A stretch of DNA of 64,000 nt from Mantis religiosa (Eukaryota; Arthropoda; Insecta; Mantodea; Mantidae): contig CM060953.1 of the NCBI GenBank assembly GCA_030765055.1, positions 189,209,647 through 189,273,646 on the forward strand. The letters are read 5' to 3'. This document shows positions 34,886-44,914 of the stretch, in pieces. Each line of letters starts with the position of its first letter. The stretch's first letter is position 1. The notes under the pieces were generated by a model. It was not told the origin of the DNA. It saw nothing but the letters and a program-made list of their open reading frames with translations, and did not search any database. The translations under genes and the position numbers were made by a program.

Positions 34886-35028
34886 TCAAGGCTTCGCGGG
34901 TGATCAGCCGTGTCAAGTTAATAAAGGTCGAGCTTTCGGCCATTGCAAACTCCTGGTCTTCTTCAGGATCTGATTCTGACTAGCCATTTATTAACTTGAC
35001 ACGGCTGATCTCCCGCGAAGACTTGATT
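34885..35028. repeat. 144-bp fold-back with 42-bp arms
   Basis: Arms aatcaaggcttcgcgggtga ... ttaataaa (34885-34926) and its near-exact complement (34987-35028, three mismatches) surround a 60-base loop. The loop holds a hammerhead-like core on the minus strand. No target duplication was seen. It abuts the tail of LINE gamma. Confidence 0.8.
34925..34972 (-). ncRNA. Hammerhead-like ribozyme core in the fold-back
   Basis: Minus-strand order: gatc, ctgaaga, a, gacc...ggcc (helix II with one mismatch), gaaag, ctc, gacc. The helix III positions read AGCT, self-complementary, followed by C (the expected cleavage position). Flanking GATC and GACC can form three of four pairs as helix I. The CUGANGA...GAAA order is kept, but the extra base after CTGAAGA is unusual. 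Confidence 0.4.
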
Positions 35029-35059
35029 GGTAATATCCGCCGTCAAATCTTCAAGTCTT

Positions 35060-35330
35060 ACAATTATTTATTCTTTTATTTTTATTCGCTGCCATGTTCA
35101 GAAATTCTTTTTTCTAGTTTTTTTGTAATTCTGTTTCTGTAGGCCTTCTTTCTAGTTCTTCATAAACTTCAGCTAGTGTTGTCTCTTGCAAAAATCATAT
35201 ATCATCTGCCTAGGCACACAGAGCTTGTGCATTGCTCTATGCACAGCTTAGCTGAAGACAGCTGCAGATAGCTCGTTTCCTTGTCTTACACCAATGTCAT
35301 AACTAACATGTGGACTTAATTTATTCATTA
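35060..35330 (-). pseudogene. Reverse transcriptase fragment
   Basis: The minus strand reads SYDIGVRQGNELSAAVFS (resembling the GVRQGCPLSP block) and, after a shift, ADDI-FLQETTLAEVYEELER (catalytic ADD with a stop close by). Ordering and spacing fit an RTE/L2-type RT in which most of the palm insert between these motifs has been deleted. Very short and degenerate. Confidence 0.45.
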
Positions 35331-36360
35331 CTGCTTCTTCAGCATTAGTATTTTCTATTGTCATTTTATTAACCTTATTATGTTGAGTCGGAATTGAAAA
35401 CACTCCAGGGTTTTCTATAGAACTTTCCTAGAAATTTAGTCTAAAAGTCTACAAATCAAATAACTGCAATTTTCTGTTAAGTTTATGTATTGCAAGAAGA
35501 TACGCTCGGGGTCTGACGACGTGATGAAGCCAAAGCAAGAATACTTGTGTAGTTCATTTATTTTATTATCTGTTCCCTTCAACAGATCCTTGATTAAAGC
35601 TGAGCCCGCCAGAGGGCATAACAAACAGTGACATGTCACAGTGATTACTTTTGTCTGCATCTTCTTGCATTTATACCAGCTGATTCAGAACCTCTGCAAC
35701 AAAGGGGGTGTTAAGGGTTCACAAGAAAAATTATTTTTTGACATTTATGATATTCATTGTTAATTAGCTACGTTTTCTTTGAGAATGTAACCATTTATTA
35801 CGCTAACACATATGTGGCTTATGTATGAAAGACCTCCTCTAAACTTCATCATGCTTTCAAGACGTCGATAAAGAAATAAACAGAGGAAACAGGACTTGTC
35901 GGATGGCTAGCATGATCACCTAATTAAGGGCTGTGTACTTGTTTCTTTTAATGCATCTGTTAGTATAACAAATGCCTTCCCGGTAAAGTTTTTAGTCGCT
36001 AGGGAGAAATTCCAGGTTAAAGACTTAACGACAAAAGTTATACTCCCATTAGTCCTGCACCCGTAGGACCAAGGATCCGGGCCTCCTTTTACCAGGGAGC
36101 GATGCAAAACTCCGGGGCTCTCTCCATGGGGCAATAGAGTAGCCGTATTCCCATAAAAGCCCTGGGTGTTCAGCGGGCGAGCCTGTTTCCAATATCCGCT
36201 TGGCACCTCATGTATGCCGGTTCCTCCCTTTCTCCCTCCCACCCAGCCGTATGCGTCAACCTGTATGCGCAAGGGTCAGTGTGTATCATCAACTAGACGA
36301 GTGAACTTAGTTATCACGTGCTTTGTCGGGAACACTAAAGCTGTGAAACTTATCAGTTAG
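35331..36360. other. Unassigned; right half unusually GC-rich
   Basis: 35960-36300 is visibly richer in G and C than its surroundings, like 36958-37430 on the other side of the transposase fragment. No protein family or tRNA-like motif was found. Confidence 0.4.
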
Positions 36361-36957
36361 AATGCAGTTAAAGAAAAACTAAAGCCCAATCTTCCAGAAA
36401 AGTCTGTTCTTGTGATAGACAACGCTTCATATCACAACGTGACCAGAGAAAAATGCCCCACAGCGATCACAAATATGCAGGATATGCAGGACTGGTTGGT
36501 TAAGCATAGGAAATATATTTTGGATGCAATTTTAGAAGAAGATGGGCACGTAGTTCTCCGTTTATCACCGTACCATCCCGACCTGAATGCCATAGAAAAA
36601 ATTTGGGCAAATGTGAAGGAATGGATTGCCCTTTGCAATGTGAGCTTCAACATGGGAGACGTGTGGCGTTTGTGCGAACAGAGATTTGGTGAAATAGAAG
36701 CAGAATGGGGTCCAGTTTGCCGGCATGTTCACCAAGTGGAAGAGAAATATATAAAAACTGAGGGTCTCCTAGAAACAGAGGTGGAAAAGCTAACGATCAC
36801 TGTTAATGACGACAGTAGCAGCAGTGATTCGGAAAGTGATTACTCAGCAACGTCTGAATATGAGTGCAGCAGCAGAGCTGAGAGGTACGTTTTCGAGGGA
36901 TGTGCAGACGACATACTTGACGGCATCGAGGAACTTCCCCAATTACCTCACGCCTAA
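36361..36957 (+). pseudogene. DDE transposase, C-terminal half (Tc1/IS630-like)
   Basis: From about 36370: a broken LPEKSVLV block, then VIDNASYHNVTREKCP (second catalytic Asp in VIDNASYH), a linker QDMQDWLVKHRKYILDAILE, and RLSPYHPDLNAIEKIWANVK (third acidic residue, Glu in AIEKIW), followed by a serine- and acid-rich tail (SSSSDSESDYSATSEYECSS) to the stop at 36957. This order matches DDE_3-type (IS630/Tc1-like) transposases in arthropod genomes. The start and the first catalytic Asp are not on this strand. The matching N-terminal half lies in the opposite orientation at 37436-38125. Confidence 0.75.
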
Positions 36958-37435
36958 GCCACGCCCATCGGTGGTGAGAGTCGCTCCTAAAGTAAGCAAT
37001 GCATTATGCCAGGGTTTTTACGGAAGTAATCTAACTCTACCTTGACTCTCAAAAGCCCCGCCCCCCCATCGAATACAACGTCAAGACGGGATGGAAGTGG
37101 AAACGCCACTTACGCGCGTAAACCCCGTAGGGAAGACTACTGAAAACCTCGGTGGGGCAGCTTGGTGATCTAGCACACCTTCTACTAGCTCTGCAGGTTA
37201 GTGCCCGGGACTTATGAGGCAACACTATACCGCCTCCGGGCGGTCATAGCCTGGCCGGATGCACCCAATTTCCCGTGGGTGTCGGGAACACACTGCTCCC
37301 TCGATTCCAACCCTTCCGAACAACTCTCTGACGGCAGGAGCTCCGCAGTTCGGCCCGAGTTTCCTCTGGAAACGTCAGAGGTAAAGTCTGTTTAGTTAAT
37401 GCGTGTGCACGTCGGCCTCTGCCTTTGAAGAACCC
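36958..37435. other. Unassigned GC-rich segment
   Basis: Sits between the two oppositely oriented transposase halves. It may be the 3' untranslated part of that element. No motif recognised. Confidence 0.35.
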
Positions 37436-37580
37436 TTATAATCGTTTTACAACCCCCGACCCTCCATCTCCCAGATCTTTCTGCAAGGTTGCCACCTTTC
37501 TCGATACGTCATGGGTATCGTACGAGGTTTCGTCTAAATAAATTATCTTATGTCCATTACTGCAAAACTTCCTTAGTTTT

Positions 37581-37647
<67 letters not shown>

Positions 37648-38125
37648 CGTACTGCGAAACTTCCTTAGCTACAATTCTACTTGATTCCATAATTACCCTT
37701 ATCTTATTGGAAGTGCGGTATTTGAAACCCAGCTCCTTTAGGAGACCGCGCAACGTTAAGCCCCCATAAGGAAATACATAAATTTCTTGCAAATGTGCAA
37801 CCAATTCGTCTAAGGTGGGCGCTCTCCCTTTTGCGTAGAATCTATAAATTTCTCGACGAATTAAATCGCATGTGAAATTATCTACTTTAGAGAAACGTTT
37901 CCTTTTGTTTTCACACTTGATCGGCGTCTTTGGTATTCTTTTCGTCACAATATTTCTTACCGTATTTCTGTGAATACTCAGAATTTATCATCAGGTTCAT
38001 TGCACGACCCCTTACTAAGATTATTTGTCAGTACATATTTATATGTGTTCAAAACAAGCGCTTGAATTTGCTTAGAAACAGTTCGCGTTATTACTTTGTT
38101 TTTTTGAGGCTTTTCTAGTAATATA
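37436..38125 (-). pseudogene. DDE transposase, N-terminal half, with (CA)n in the frame
   Basis: The minus-strand frame 37948-37436 reads KRFSKVDNFTCDLIRREIYR, GRAPTLDELVAHLQEIYVFP, GGLTLRGLLKELGFKYRTSN (helix-turn-helix type DNA-binding region), then a CV-dipeptide run from a (CA)n array (37582-37646), and SNGHKIIYLDETSYDTHDVS with the first catalytic Asp in YLDET. It ends QKDLGDGGSGVVKRL. Upstream, 38120-37960 reads RTVSKQIQALVLNTYKYVLT in broken frames, the likely N terminus. About 30-50 residues joining this half to the C-terminal half are not seen. Confidence 0.75.
37582..37646. repeat. (CA)n microsatellite inside transposase coding sequence
   Basis: About 32 CA dinucleotides directly between the YDV and VSKLRKF codons of the minus-strand frame. 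The frame stays open through it because both flanks are in register. Confidence 0.95.
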
Positions 38126-38743
38126 ACTCGGCCCAGTTATTCACACTATTGTCAACACTTTGATTATCTTCATTTTACTGAAAGTAATCAACTACTTCAT
38201 TTGCATTTACCACTACATTTCCCTCCTGTGGTCTCCACATCGTGACACACAACGAATTTCTGTACGTAATGAAACAGATCAACTGGAAGTTGGAACTTTG
38301 GCAACTGAGACTCCACGTGGAGTAGACATGCGACTGTCACTTCGGGAAAATCAGGGTTGCTATTGGTCCTCAACGACAGTGTTCCATTTGTGAAGTGTGG
38401 AGATAGATTTATGACGGTCATTAGTGGGCGGCAGGCTCAGGTTCCTTTGACTCGGAACTGCACATGCGTTAACTAAACAGACTACCACGAGTGCTAAGGG
38501 TCCGCAGCGCTCGCACCACGGCAGCTGAAGGGCACGGATCCCCTCGAGACTAACAACTCTCCGGAAGGCAGCCAAGGATTAGGTTGCGTATGCTTATAGA
38601 TAGATCACAACCATACACCACTAGATGGTGTCAGGCGGATACGAATTTCTAAACTGTTCACCAAGTAAATAAAGCAGACGAAAACAAATCACAAGTTTCG
38701 CTCAGTTTCTTCTCGGACAGCCAGCCAGGTGTAAAGATGATTA
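38126..38743. other. Unassigned spacer
   Basis: No protein family recognised. Open frames on both strands overlap. Confidence 0.4.
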
Positions 38744-38790
38744 GATATCAACGTTTCGGGAGTGTGAAGTTCTCCCATCATCAGGATATT
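38744..38790 (-). ncRNA. Hammerhead ribozyme motif (best in window)
   Basis: Minus strand: atatc, ctgatga, t, gggag-aacttcaca-ctccc (5-bp perfect helix II), gaaac, gtt, gatat. The 5' ATATC and 3' GATAT pair fully as helix I. Helix III is the palindrome ACGT with T before the predicted cut. All core positions of CUGANGA and GAAAC are intact. The only irregularity is one extra base between CTGATGA and helix II. The near-absent helix III suggests it would act as a dimer. Confidence 0.65.
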
Positions 38791-39120
38791 TACAAAACTT
38801 AATAACCACAAATGAAATACTGGATATAACACAACTATAAAGAAAGACAAAACACTATCAAAATTCGCAATACTGAACAAAACACTGTTTTCAGTAAATT
38901 AAGTGCCAGGTCAGGAGATGGCGTGAGTATAGAAAATTGTGTCACAGAAACGTAACTACTTAACTTGATTATCAAGCTGTATTGATATTTGCTTCTTAAA
39001 TCGACGGATTTCCATTTTATGGCCGGTTTCCAAGAGGAGCTGAACTGAAATCCAGTATCACGATTAAGCGTGCTCCTTTCAGAGAAAATCGCCAAAGCCT
39101 CCTTAATTCTCCACTGCCAG
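38744..39120 (-). mobile_element. Penelope-like element 3' end (GIY-YIG C terminus)
   Basis: The minus-strand reading at about 39110-38880 gives WQWRIKEALAIFSERSTLNR and DTGFQFSSSWKPAIKWKSVD. The block R-I-K-E-A-x-x-I-x-x-x-x-x-x-L-N-R-D-x-G is the segment after the GIY-YIG endonuclease in many Penelope-like elements. The GIY-YIG core itself and the RT are not present (upstream truncation near 39120). A hammerhead-like motif (38744-38790) follows downstream, as reported for this class. Confidence 0.6.
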
Positions 39121-39729
39121 TGTATATATCACAGGTTTTTATTACTACTTCAAAACCGCTTCCTTCGGACTGCAGTTGCAGCCGAATGGTATATCCCAAA
39201 TCATAATATCCATCTAGAATTATCCTTTCCAAAACTTTTCGATTACATCCTACAACTGTCCCACTCTTTCTACTCAAAATTAGCAACCAGTTTCAACAGT
39301 TTCCGAGGACTTGGAAAATACGACCTAGACCCAGGAGAGACATATAAGGTACCAAGACTTGTTCTAGGACCTCCTTAATATCAAAACTACATCTCAATAA
39401 CCATTCTATCCCTGACTATTTATCATCTACCCTAAATTAAGTAACCACCATCAACCCACCATCATTACCTACTAAACCCTCATAATGCCAGTAAGGGACC
39501 TAGTCCCGGTATGGCACTAATCGAACGACCCTCGTTTGCGCAGGAGGTTTCCCTTCAACGAGACCTCTGTACTGTGTCCGCTGCTATGTGCTTTCGCAAT
39601 AATATAATACAGTATTTCCTACCCTACATTTTTTCACCAATAAAAGTACGTAATAATTCGAGATAAATGTAAATAACACGGAGTACACTAGTACCGTAAG
39701 TTAACTGCTACTTAAGTATCTACATCTCC
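39121..39729. other. Unassigned spacer
   Basis: The plus frame at 39070-39378 shows no domain and overlaps the PLE remnant. No repeat recognised. Confidence 0.4.
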
Positions 39730-40015
39730 ATAATCTGAGCTGTAATTTGGTATCTTCTTTCTGGTAGTTCTAATCTCACTAACTGTAGATTTGTCTTTAC
39801 GTACGCTGTAAATACTTGAAACTGACATATCGGTAAACTCTGGATACTAATTTAGCACTTCATCGATAGCAACTTCTGGATATCTGTCACAAAACTTGTT
39901 AAACACGTTCAATATTATTGTCTTTTCACCACTTTGTAACTTATGTTTAACAACACTCACTTGTTCCGAAACTGTTTTGTTTTTTTCTTTGCTGTCCGCT
40001 CTCCCAGTTACGTCG
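39730..40015 (-). pseudogene. N-terminal DDE transposase fragment (copy 2)
   Basis: The minus strand reads KTVSEQVSVVKHKLQSGEKT, IILNVFNKFCDRYPEVAIDE and DMSVSSIYSVRKDKSTVSEI, a helix-turn-helix-type region of the same kind as the start of the 37436-38125 fragment (TVSKQIQALVLN). A near-copy is at 43440-43690. One stop (EVLN-stop) breaks it. No catalytic region follows. Confidence 0.5.
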
Positions 40016-40083
40016 TATAAGTTAGGTTAGTTACAAATTAACAAATTAATTGAACTATACTTATTACTCAATAATTATCAAGG

Positions 40084-40860
40084 AATGTTTTCTTTTGCAG
40101 ATGAGAAGCAAATGGGGAGAGTCTTGGGCGCAAAAAGTAAGGGAACTGATGGAACAGATAGGTATGGGACATATTTGGAGAAACGAGGAGTATTATTATA
40201 GGGGCTTTTGGAAAGAGATAGCATTAAGGCTGGAAGATTTAGATAGCCAAGTTATATTTACCAGTGTAAGGGAGAAAAGATCATTGAGGACATATAGGGA
40301 AATAAAGACAGTGTGGGGGAGGGAGAAGTACATAGATGTGTGTAATAAAATCAGGGCGAGAAGGATTTGCCTGGGCAAGGACAGGAGTTAGAAATTTGAA
40401 AGGTATTAGATATGAAAAGGATACAGAGAAATGCCCAATGTGTGGAGAAGAGGATACAGATTGGCATAGTATACTTTATTGCAAACAAACAAAGATATGG
40501 AGAGAACAAATTTGGCAACTAAAGTGGGACAGTTTTAGGAATGGGGGGAGGTATTAATAAAAAAAATTATTGGTAAAAGGAGAAAAGAATGTAAGAAATA
40601 TAGGTGAATATCTGGGGAAATTTACAGAGAAATGGTGAAGATTGATGACGAATAAATAACAATTAAGGGCTGAAAAACTAGAACGCGGGATACAAGGGAG
40701 AGGAGGGTCATCAATACACGGAAAACCAGGGGTTATGTGCATTGAGACCAGGACTCGAGGCAAGCAGGTAGGAAGGGTATGTTAACTGTGAATAAGTCAT
40801 TTTGTTATTGTGTGAAATAAATCTTACAAATGTCAATGTATCAATGAAATTGTATGTAGA
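40084..40860 (+). mobile_element. LINE beta copy 2, C-terminal region
   Basis: The plus frames give RSKWGESWAQKVRELMEQIG, WRNEEYYYRGFWKEIALRLE, then after a frameshift near 40340 REGFAWARTGVRNLKGIRYE and KCPMCGEEDTDWHSILYCKQ: a C-x2-C-x8-H-x4-C type zinc-knuckle-like motif of LINE C termini. It resembles the copy at 23.8 kb. The 3' region to about 40860 shares the purine-rich style of the array at 24.8-26.4 kb but is present as a single unit. Confidence 0.6.
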
Positions 40861-40957
40861 AGAAAGATGAGAAATAAATACAAATATTGCACAAACATAA
40901 CTATTTGTAACAAAAACTTCACTTATTTTAAGAAAATGTTAATTCTTCTTTCTAATT

Positions 40958-41000
40958 GAGATCTGTTTCACAAACAAATTGCTTGCATCGTCAGTCTATC
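40958..41000 (-). ncRNA. Hammerhead-like core at the PLE2 3' end
   Basis: Minus strand: ctgacga, t, gcaag...tttgt (wobble-containing helix II), gaaac, agatc. CUGANGA and GAAAC are intact. The helix III/cleavage palindrome (ACATGT in the 61.5-kb copy) reads ACAGAT, so probably decayed. Confidence 0.4.
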
Positions 41001-41062
41001 AGCACAGTTAGTCATTAAGGATTCCGGTTACTATGTCATTATGCTTTTTCAGTATTACCAAA

Positions 41063-41069
41063 ATATGTA

Positions 41070-41134
<65 letters not shown>

Positions 41135-42037
41135 TTACTGACTGCAATTGGGTACTACCCGGTGGCAGACTTAAGAATAAAGATCAAATTACAATACTAG
41201 ATTTAAAACAATAACACAATAAACAATACAAACATGATATTATTTTAACTTTAGTCACTTAAATTTATCTAATTACTTCTCTATTTACACATTATATACC
41301 ATTATAATTCAAAAGTTAAACTATAAACCATCTAGATTTTTTCTAAATTTCTTCAGCGACAGGGGACAGCCCTGAAAGACTGCTACAGGCAATTTATTCC
41401 ATTCTTCAATGGTTCTATTAACAAAAGAAAATTTTCCTACGTCAGTTTTGTATCTTCTACCCTTAATTTTATACCTTTGATCGTTTCGTCCATAATAATC
41501 CGGATTATCTAACCTTACACTAACGTCCACCCATGCCTTTACACCAGCATTAGCTTTGAATAATGCTACCAACCTATGTTTTTTACGCCTAATTCTCAAT
41601 TCCTCCCATTTAGTCTCATCTCCTTTTATAGGCCCAAAATACTTGCCTCTTTTTATGAATTTTATTGCCCTCTTCTGTATTGTTTCTAATGGATCGATTT
41701 GGTTAGCTCTATACGGGTCCCAGCATGCTACTCCATATTCCATAACCGGCCGCACTAAGGCCTTGTAGGCAATTTCCCTGGACCTAGCGCTCCCCTTTTT
41801 CAATATTCTCATTACGAAATGTAATGCCTTCCACGCATTCCTAGATGTGGAATTTACTTGTTCGTCCCATCCAGCATTACTTGCCAGGTACACTCCCAAG
41901 TATTTGCAGCTGTCCACCTGTGGGATTTGCACCCCTCCCATGTGATAGTTAACAATAATTTTGCCCTTAGTTCTACTAAAAACAATGGACTTACTTTTCT
42001 TGGCATTAATTGACATTTTGTTAGCCGCAGCCCAAAC
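41063..42037 (-). mobile_element. LINE alpha copy C, inserted in PLE2
   Basis: An unbroken minus-strand frame from 42016 to 41321 (231 codons) covers MSINAKKSKSIVFSRTKGKI, KYLGVYLASNAGWDEQVNST, YKALVRPVMEYGVACWDPYR, GPIKGDETKWEELRIRRKKH and PVAVFQGCPLSLKKFRKNL. It is the least damaged LINE alpha copy but starts after the RT active site, so it is not functional. The 3' end reads cccaattgcagtcagtaaat (minus) followed by a (CA/GT)n tail at 41070-41132 and TACA units. Flanking PLE sequence joins across it (taccaaaat on the left, ccaaacctaaa on the right), with a short ccaaa as possible duplication. Confidence 0.88.
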
Positions 42038-42649
42038 CTAAAAACAGAACCAACTGCCGGTATTTCAAAATTCATTACGAGATGTTTATTTTTATGTAAA
42101 TATATTTTCCCAAAGCATTAAATCTATCGGACCATTTAATTATTTTAATAATTTAACTTCAGAATTTATTTCATGGTTAAATGACCAAAAATGATCTGGT
42201 ACCGCCGATTTATCAATTAGTTTATACTTAATGTTACGAAAATGTTCTTTTGTTCTGCTTTCTAAATTACGTTTCGTCTTTGTAATATAAACCTGATCAC
42301 AATCCAAACAATAAAATTAATAAATACCAGATTCTTTATTATCAGGAATTTTATCTTTTTAGAGAAATGTAGTACATTTTTAATACTATATTTATTTTGA
42401 AGAACTAAATTTATACCAAATTCTTAAAAACAAGTTGAAAAATGTTTATTAACACAAGGATGGTAATTAATTTTTTTAAAATTATAATCGTCTTTAGTTT
42501 TTAAGAGTAGAAATATTATTAAATTTTTGTTATATTTAAATTTTTCAATCTTCTTCTGTATAAAGTCTTTAATAACACCATTAATTAAAGCAGTATTAAT
42601 AATATGTTTATATTCTTTATTAGATTAAATTTTATTCAGGGGTTTATTT

Positions 42650-43012
42650 ATTAGTGTGGAGAAATGATTAATTTCCATCAATTAACTAAAATAATAATAA
42701 TAAGAGTTAAATGATGAAGCCTGGGACTCAAGTACTTACGACAGTAAGTCGCCACAAACGGTGTATCTCGGATGCGAGAGCCCCTAGTGGTCTATCGGGG
42801 AAATACATGAGTCAACTTGAGAATGTAATGTCAGGAAGGCACGTTGGATATGGTAGCTCAAAGGTTAAGAGCGACTGGACGGAAACCAGAAGATCCGTGG
42901 TTCAAATCCCGGCCATGGCATTGAATTTTTCATGTTGACTCTATCTATTAAAAACCTTAGCCTATATATGGCTAATGTGGAGAAATGATTAATGTCCATC
43001 AATTAACTAAAA
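42650..43012 (+). repeat. Family E repeat within PLE2
   Basis: The edge agtgtggagaaatgattaat occurs at about 42654 and again (one or two differences) at about 42976, a spacing of some 322. Between them are gatgaagcctgggactcaag, gtaagtcgccacaaacggtg, gcgagagcccctagtggtct and the tRNA-like ggcacgttggatatggtagc ... ggttcaaatcccggc. This is the most complete unit in the window. Confidence 0.7.
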
Positions 43013-43439
43013 TTATGTAAAAAGAGGTTTAAACTTTTATTTTATGTAATTATCGATATATGTAGACTTCCTATAAATACCAAAATCTAATTTATTATAT
43101 TATCTTCAAATCCAGAAAAGGAAGAAATCCATTAATTTCAATTTCTAATGTGAATTTTATAGCTTTATCTTGTAAATTTTAAAGCATCGTTAATTTGTTT
43201 ATCAGGAACAATAGCAAAACTATCATCAACATATCTATACCAGGTTTTAAAAATTAAAGGAAATGCCTTAGTGGCTTGCAGTTCGGAATAAAAAGCTCAT
43301 AAAAATTCAGCAAGAAAAGGTGAAAGAGTATTACCCATTACTAAGCCAGAATTTTGTCAAAGTTTTCAATTAGAAAGAATAATTAACACCATTTTCTTAA
43401 GATAAGTGAAGTATTTGTTATAAATAGTTATATTTGTGT

Positions 43440-43690
43440 AATGGTATCTTCTTTCCGGTAGTTCTAACCTCACTTAACTAGATTTTTCTTTACATACGGT
43501 GTAAATACTTGAAACTGACACATCAGTAAACGGTGATGCTAATTTACCGCTTCCTTGATAGCAAGTGCTGGATGTTTGTAACAGAACGTGCAAAACACGT
43601 TAAATATTAGTGCTTTTTCACTACTTCATAACTTATGTTTAACAATACTCACTTGTTCCGATACTGTTCTGTTTTTTTCCTTGTCCCCTC
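43440..43690 (-). pseudogene. N-terminal DDE transposase fragment (copy 3)
   Basis: Parallel to 39730-40015: TVSEQVSIVKHKL-type start, ALIFNVFCTFCYKHPALAIK and the QFQVFTPYVKKNL block, ending at ttctttccggtagttctaac (plus). Degenerate, and adjacent to the upstream end of PLE2. Confidence 0.45.
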
Positions 43691-44685
43691 TCTTACGTCG
43701 TATAACTTAGGCTTGTTACACATTAACTTAACTAGTTTTATAATTAAACTTTACTTAGTACTTGACAGTTTGTACTTTATAGTAAATGAATTGAGGTTTC
43801 AAACCTTAGCAGTAATACTTTATCGAGGGAGTATTTTGAGCGCGAAAGTGTCAAGCAAACCGTGAAGGAGCGCTGCAGTCAAATCGCATGTGTTTTGTTT
43901 ATGCTTTGACCTTCTGATGTACATAGTGATTGGCGCTAAGTCAGTGACATTCAGTGTGCTGTGGGCTTTCGTACAGAGAACGCTGTGTTTGTTTTTTCGA
44001 GAATTAAGTGCTTTTTTGATAGTGGAGTGATAGTGTGCGTATGTATACCTTAAACATTTAGTACTTGTATCAGTAATGGAAGAAAAGGAAAGTCAAGAGA
44101 AAGGTTTTATACAAGCAGTAGAGGGGTAAGTGTATTCCTTCTTTAAAAGAGAGGTCTGGGCCGGTGGGTCATTATGGAACATTGCCAAATGTGATTAACA
44201 TTACTGAGGCTTCAGCATAGTTGTTAGAATTGTGCAACGAATTGTTCGATAGGGCACATTATTACTAATAGCTTCTGGTAATCCCTTGTTTGATCCTCGT
44301 GGTAAAATTGGACAAAGGAAACTGCACCTGCTACTGAAGTGGATGCACATGGCTTTGCTGCATCATAATGCTCCATATTTTTACGTAATTTGCATTTCTT
44401 CTCCTTCTTTCCCAATAATTTCATTTGGAAAACTTAATTAAAAAGTGTTCGGCAAATTATTCCAGGATAGCACCACAAATGTTGCAATTTCGTTATATTT
44501 TCGTTATTGAACATAAAATCTGCAAATTGGCAATGTGTTTTATAACTTCATAAGCAAGTATCGAATACCTAACTTATCAAAACCGAAAATGTAACTATTT
44601 TATCGCTCTAACTTTTCAAGTTGGATACGATTTTCATATTTCTGTGGTGTAACTGAAAGTCTCGTTTGCTTTTCTTTTTTATTAT
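43691..44685. other. Unassigned; possible first exon at 44076-44127
   Basis: At 44076 an ATG opens MEEKESQEKGFIQAVEG, after which ggtaagtg looks like a splice donor. The 14 bases agaggggtaagtgt (44120-44133) recur at 44942-44955. The rest is AT-rich with nothing recognised. The exon idea rests on one short frame and a donor-like site only. Confidence 0.25.
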
Positions 44686-44914
44686 TTTTTTAATTTACGC
44701 CCTCCAGCGTTAAGTTATATCGGACGATGAAAGGGGTGAAATGATGCTAACATGAGTCCAGGGTACATGCAGCTTAGTTACCCAACATTCGTCTTGAAGG
44801 ATAAGGGAAAACCCCGGGTAAACCTTATCCGCGTAACTCACCCTGACCGAGATTCGAACTCGGGACCTCTTGAACGTGAGGCAGATAAGCTACCGTCTAC
44901 GCTACCGAGGCGGG
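44686..44914 (-). repeat. SINE family A copy
   Basis: In plus view: tttacgccctccagcgttaa tail, acccaacattcgtcttgaag, ggataagggaaaaccccggg, gagattcgaactcgggacct (B box reversed), and the cgctaccgaggcgggc head at 44914. tctcgtt on both sides may be the target duplication. Confidence 0.85.

Larger units (their letters stand above)
40958..43430 (-). mobile_element. Penelope-like element PLE2, broken by two insertions
   Basis: Minus strand, from upstream. RT region at about 43430-43090: GLVMGNTLSPFLAEFL, RYVDDSFAIVPDKQINDAL (catalytic YVDD). Then family E repeat (42650-43012). GIY-YIG region at about 42350-42040: KIPDNKESGIY-FYCLDCDQV, YITKTKRNLESRTKEHF, SAVPDHFWSFNHEI and KHLVMNFEIPAVGSVFRF. Then LINE alpha copy C (41063-42037). 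PLE sequence reappears at 41062-40958 (taccaaaat and a hammerhead-like core), aligning with the 3' part of PLE3. Stops and frameshifts are scattered throughout. The RT upstream half is missing. Confidence 0.75.

Noticed and set aside
44686..44914. SINE A as part of the 800-bp direct-repeat insertion
   Set aside because: The SINE has its own probable flanking tctcgtt copies, so it came later or independently.
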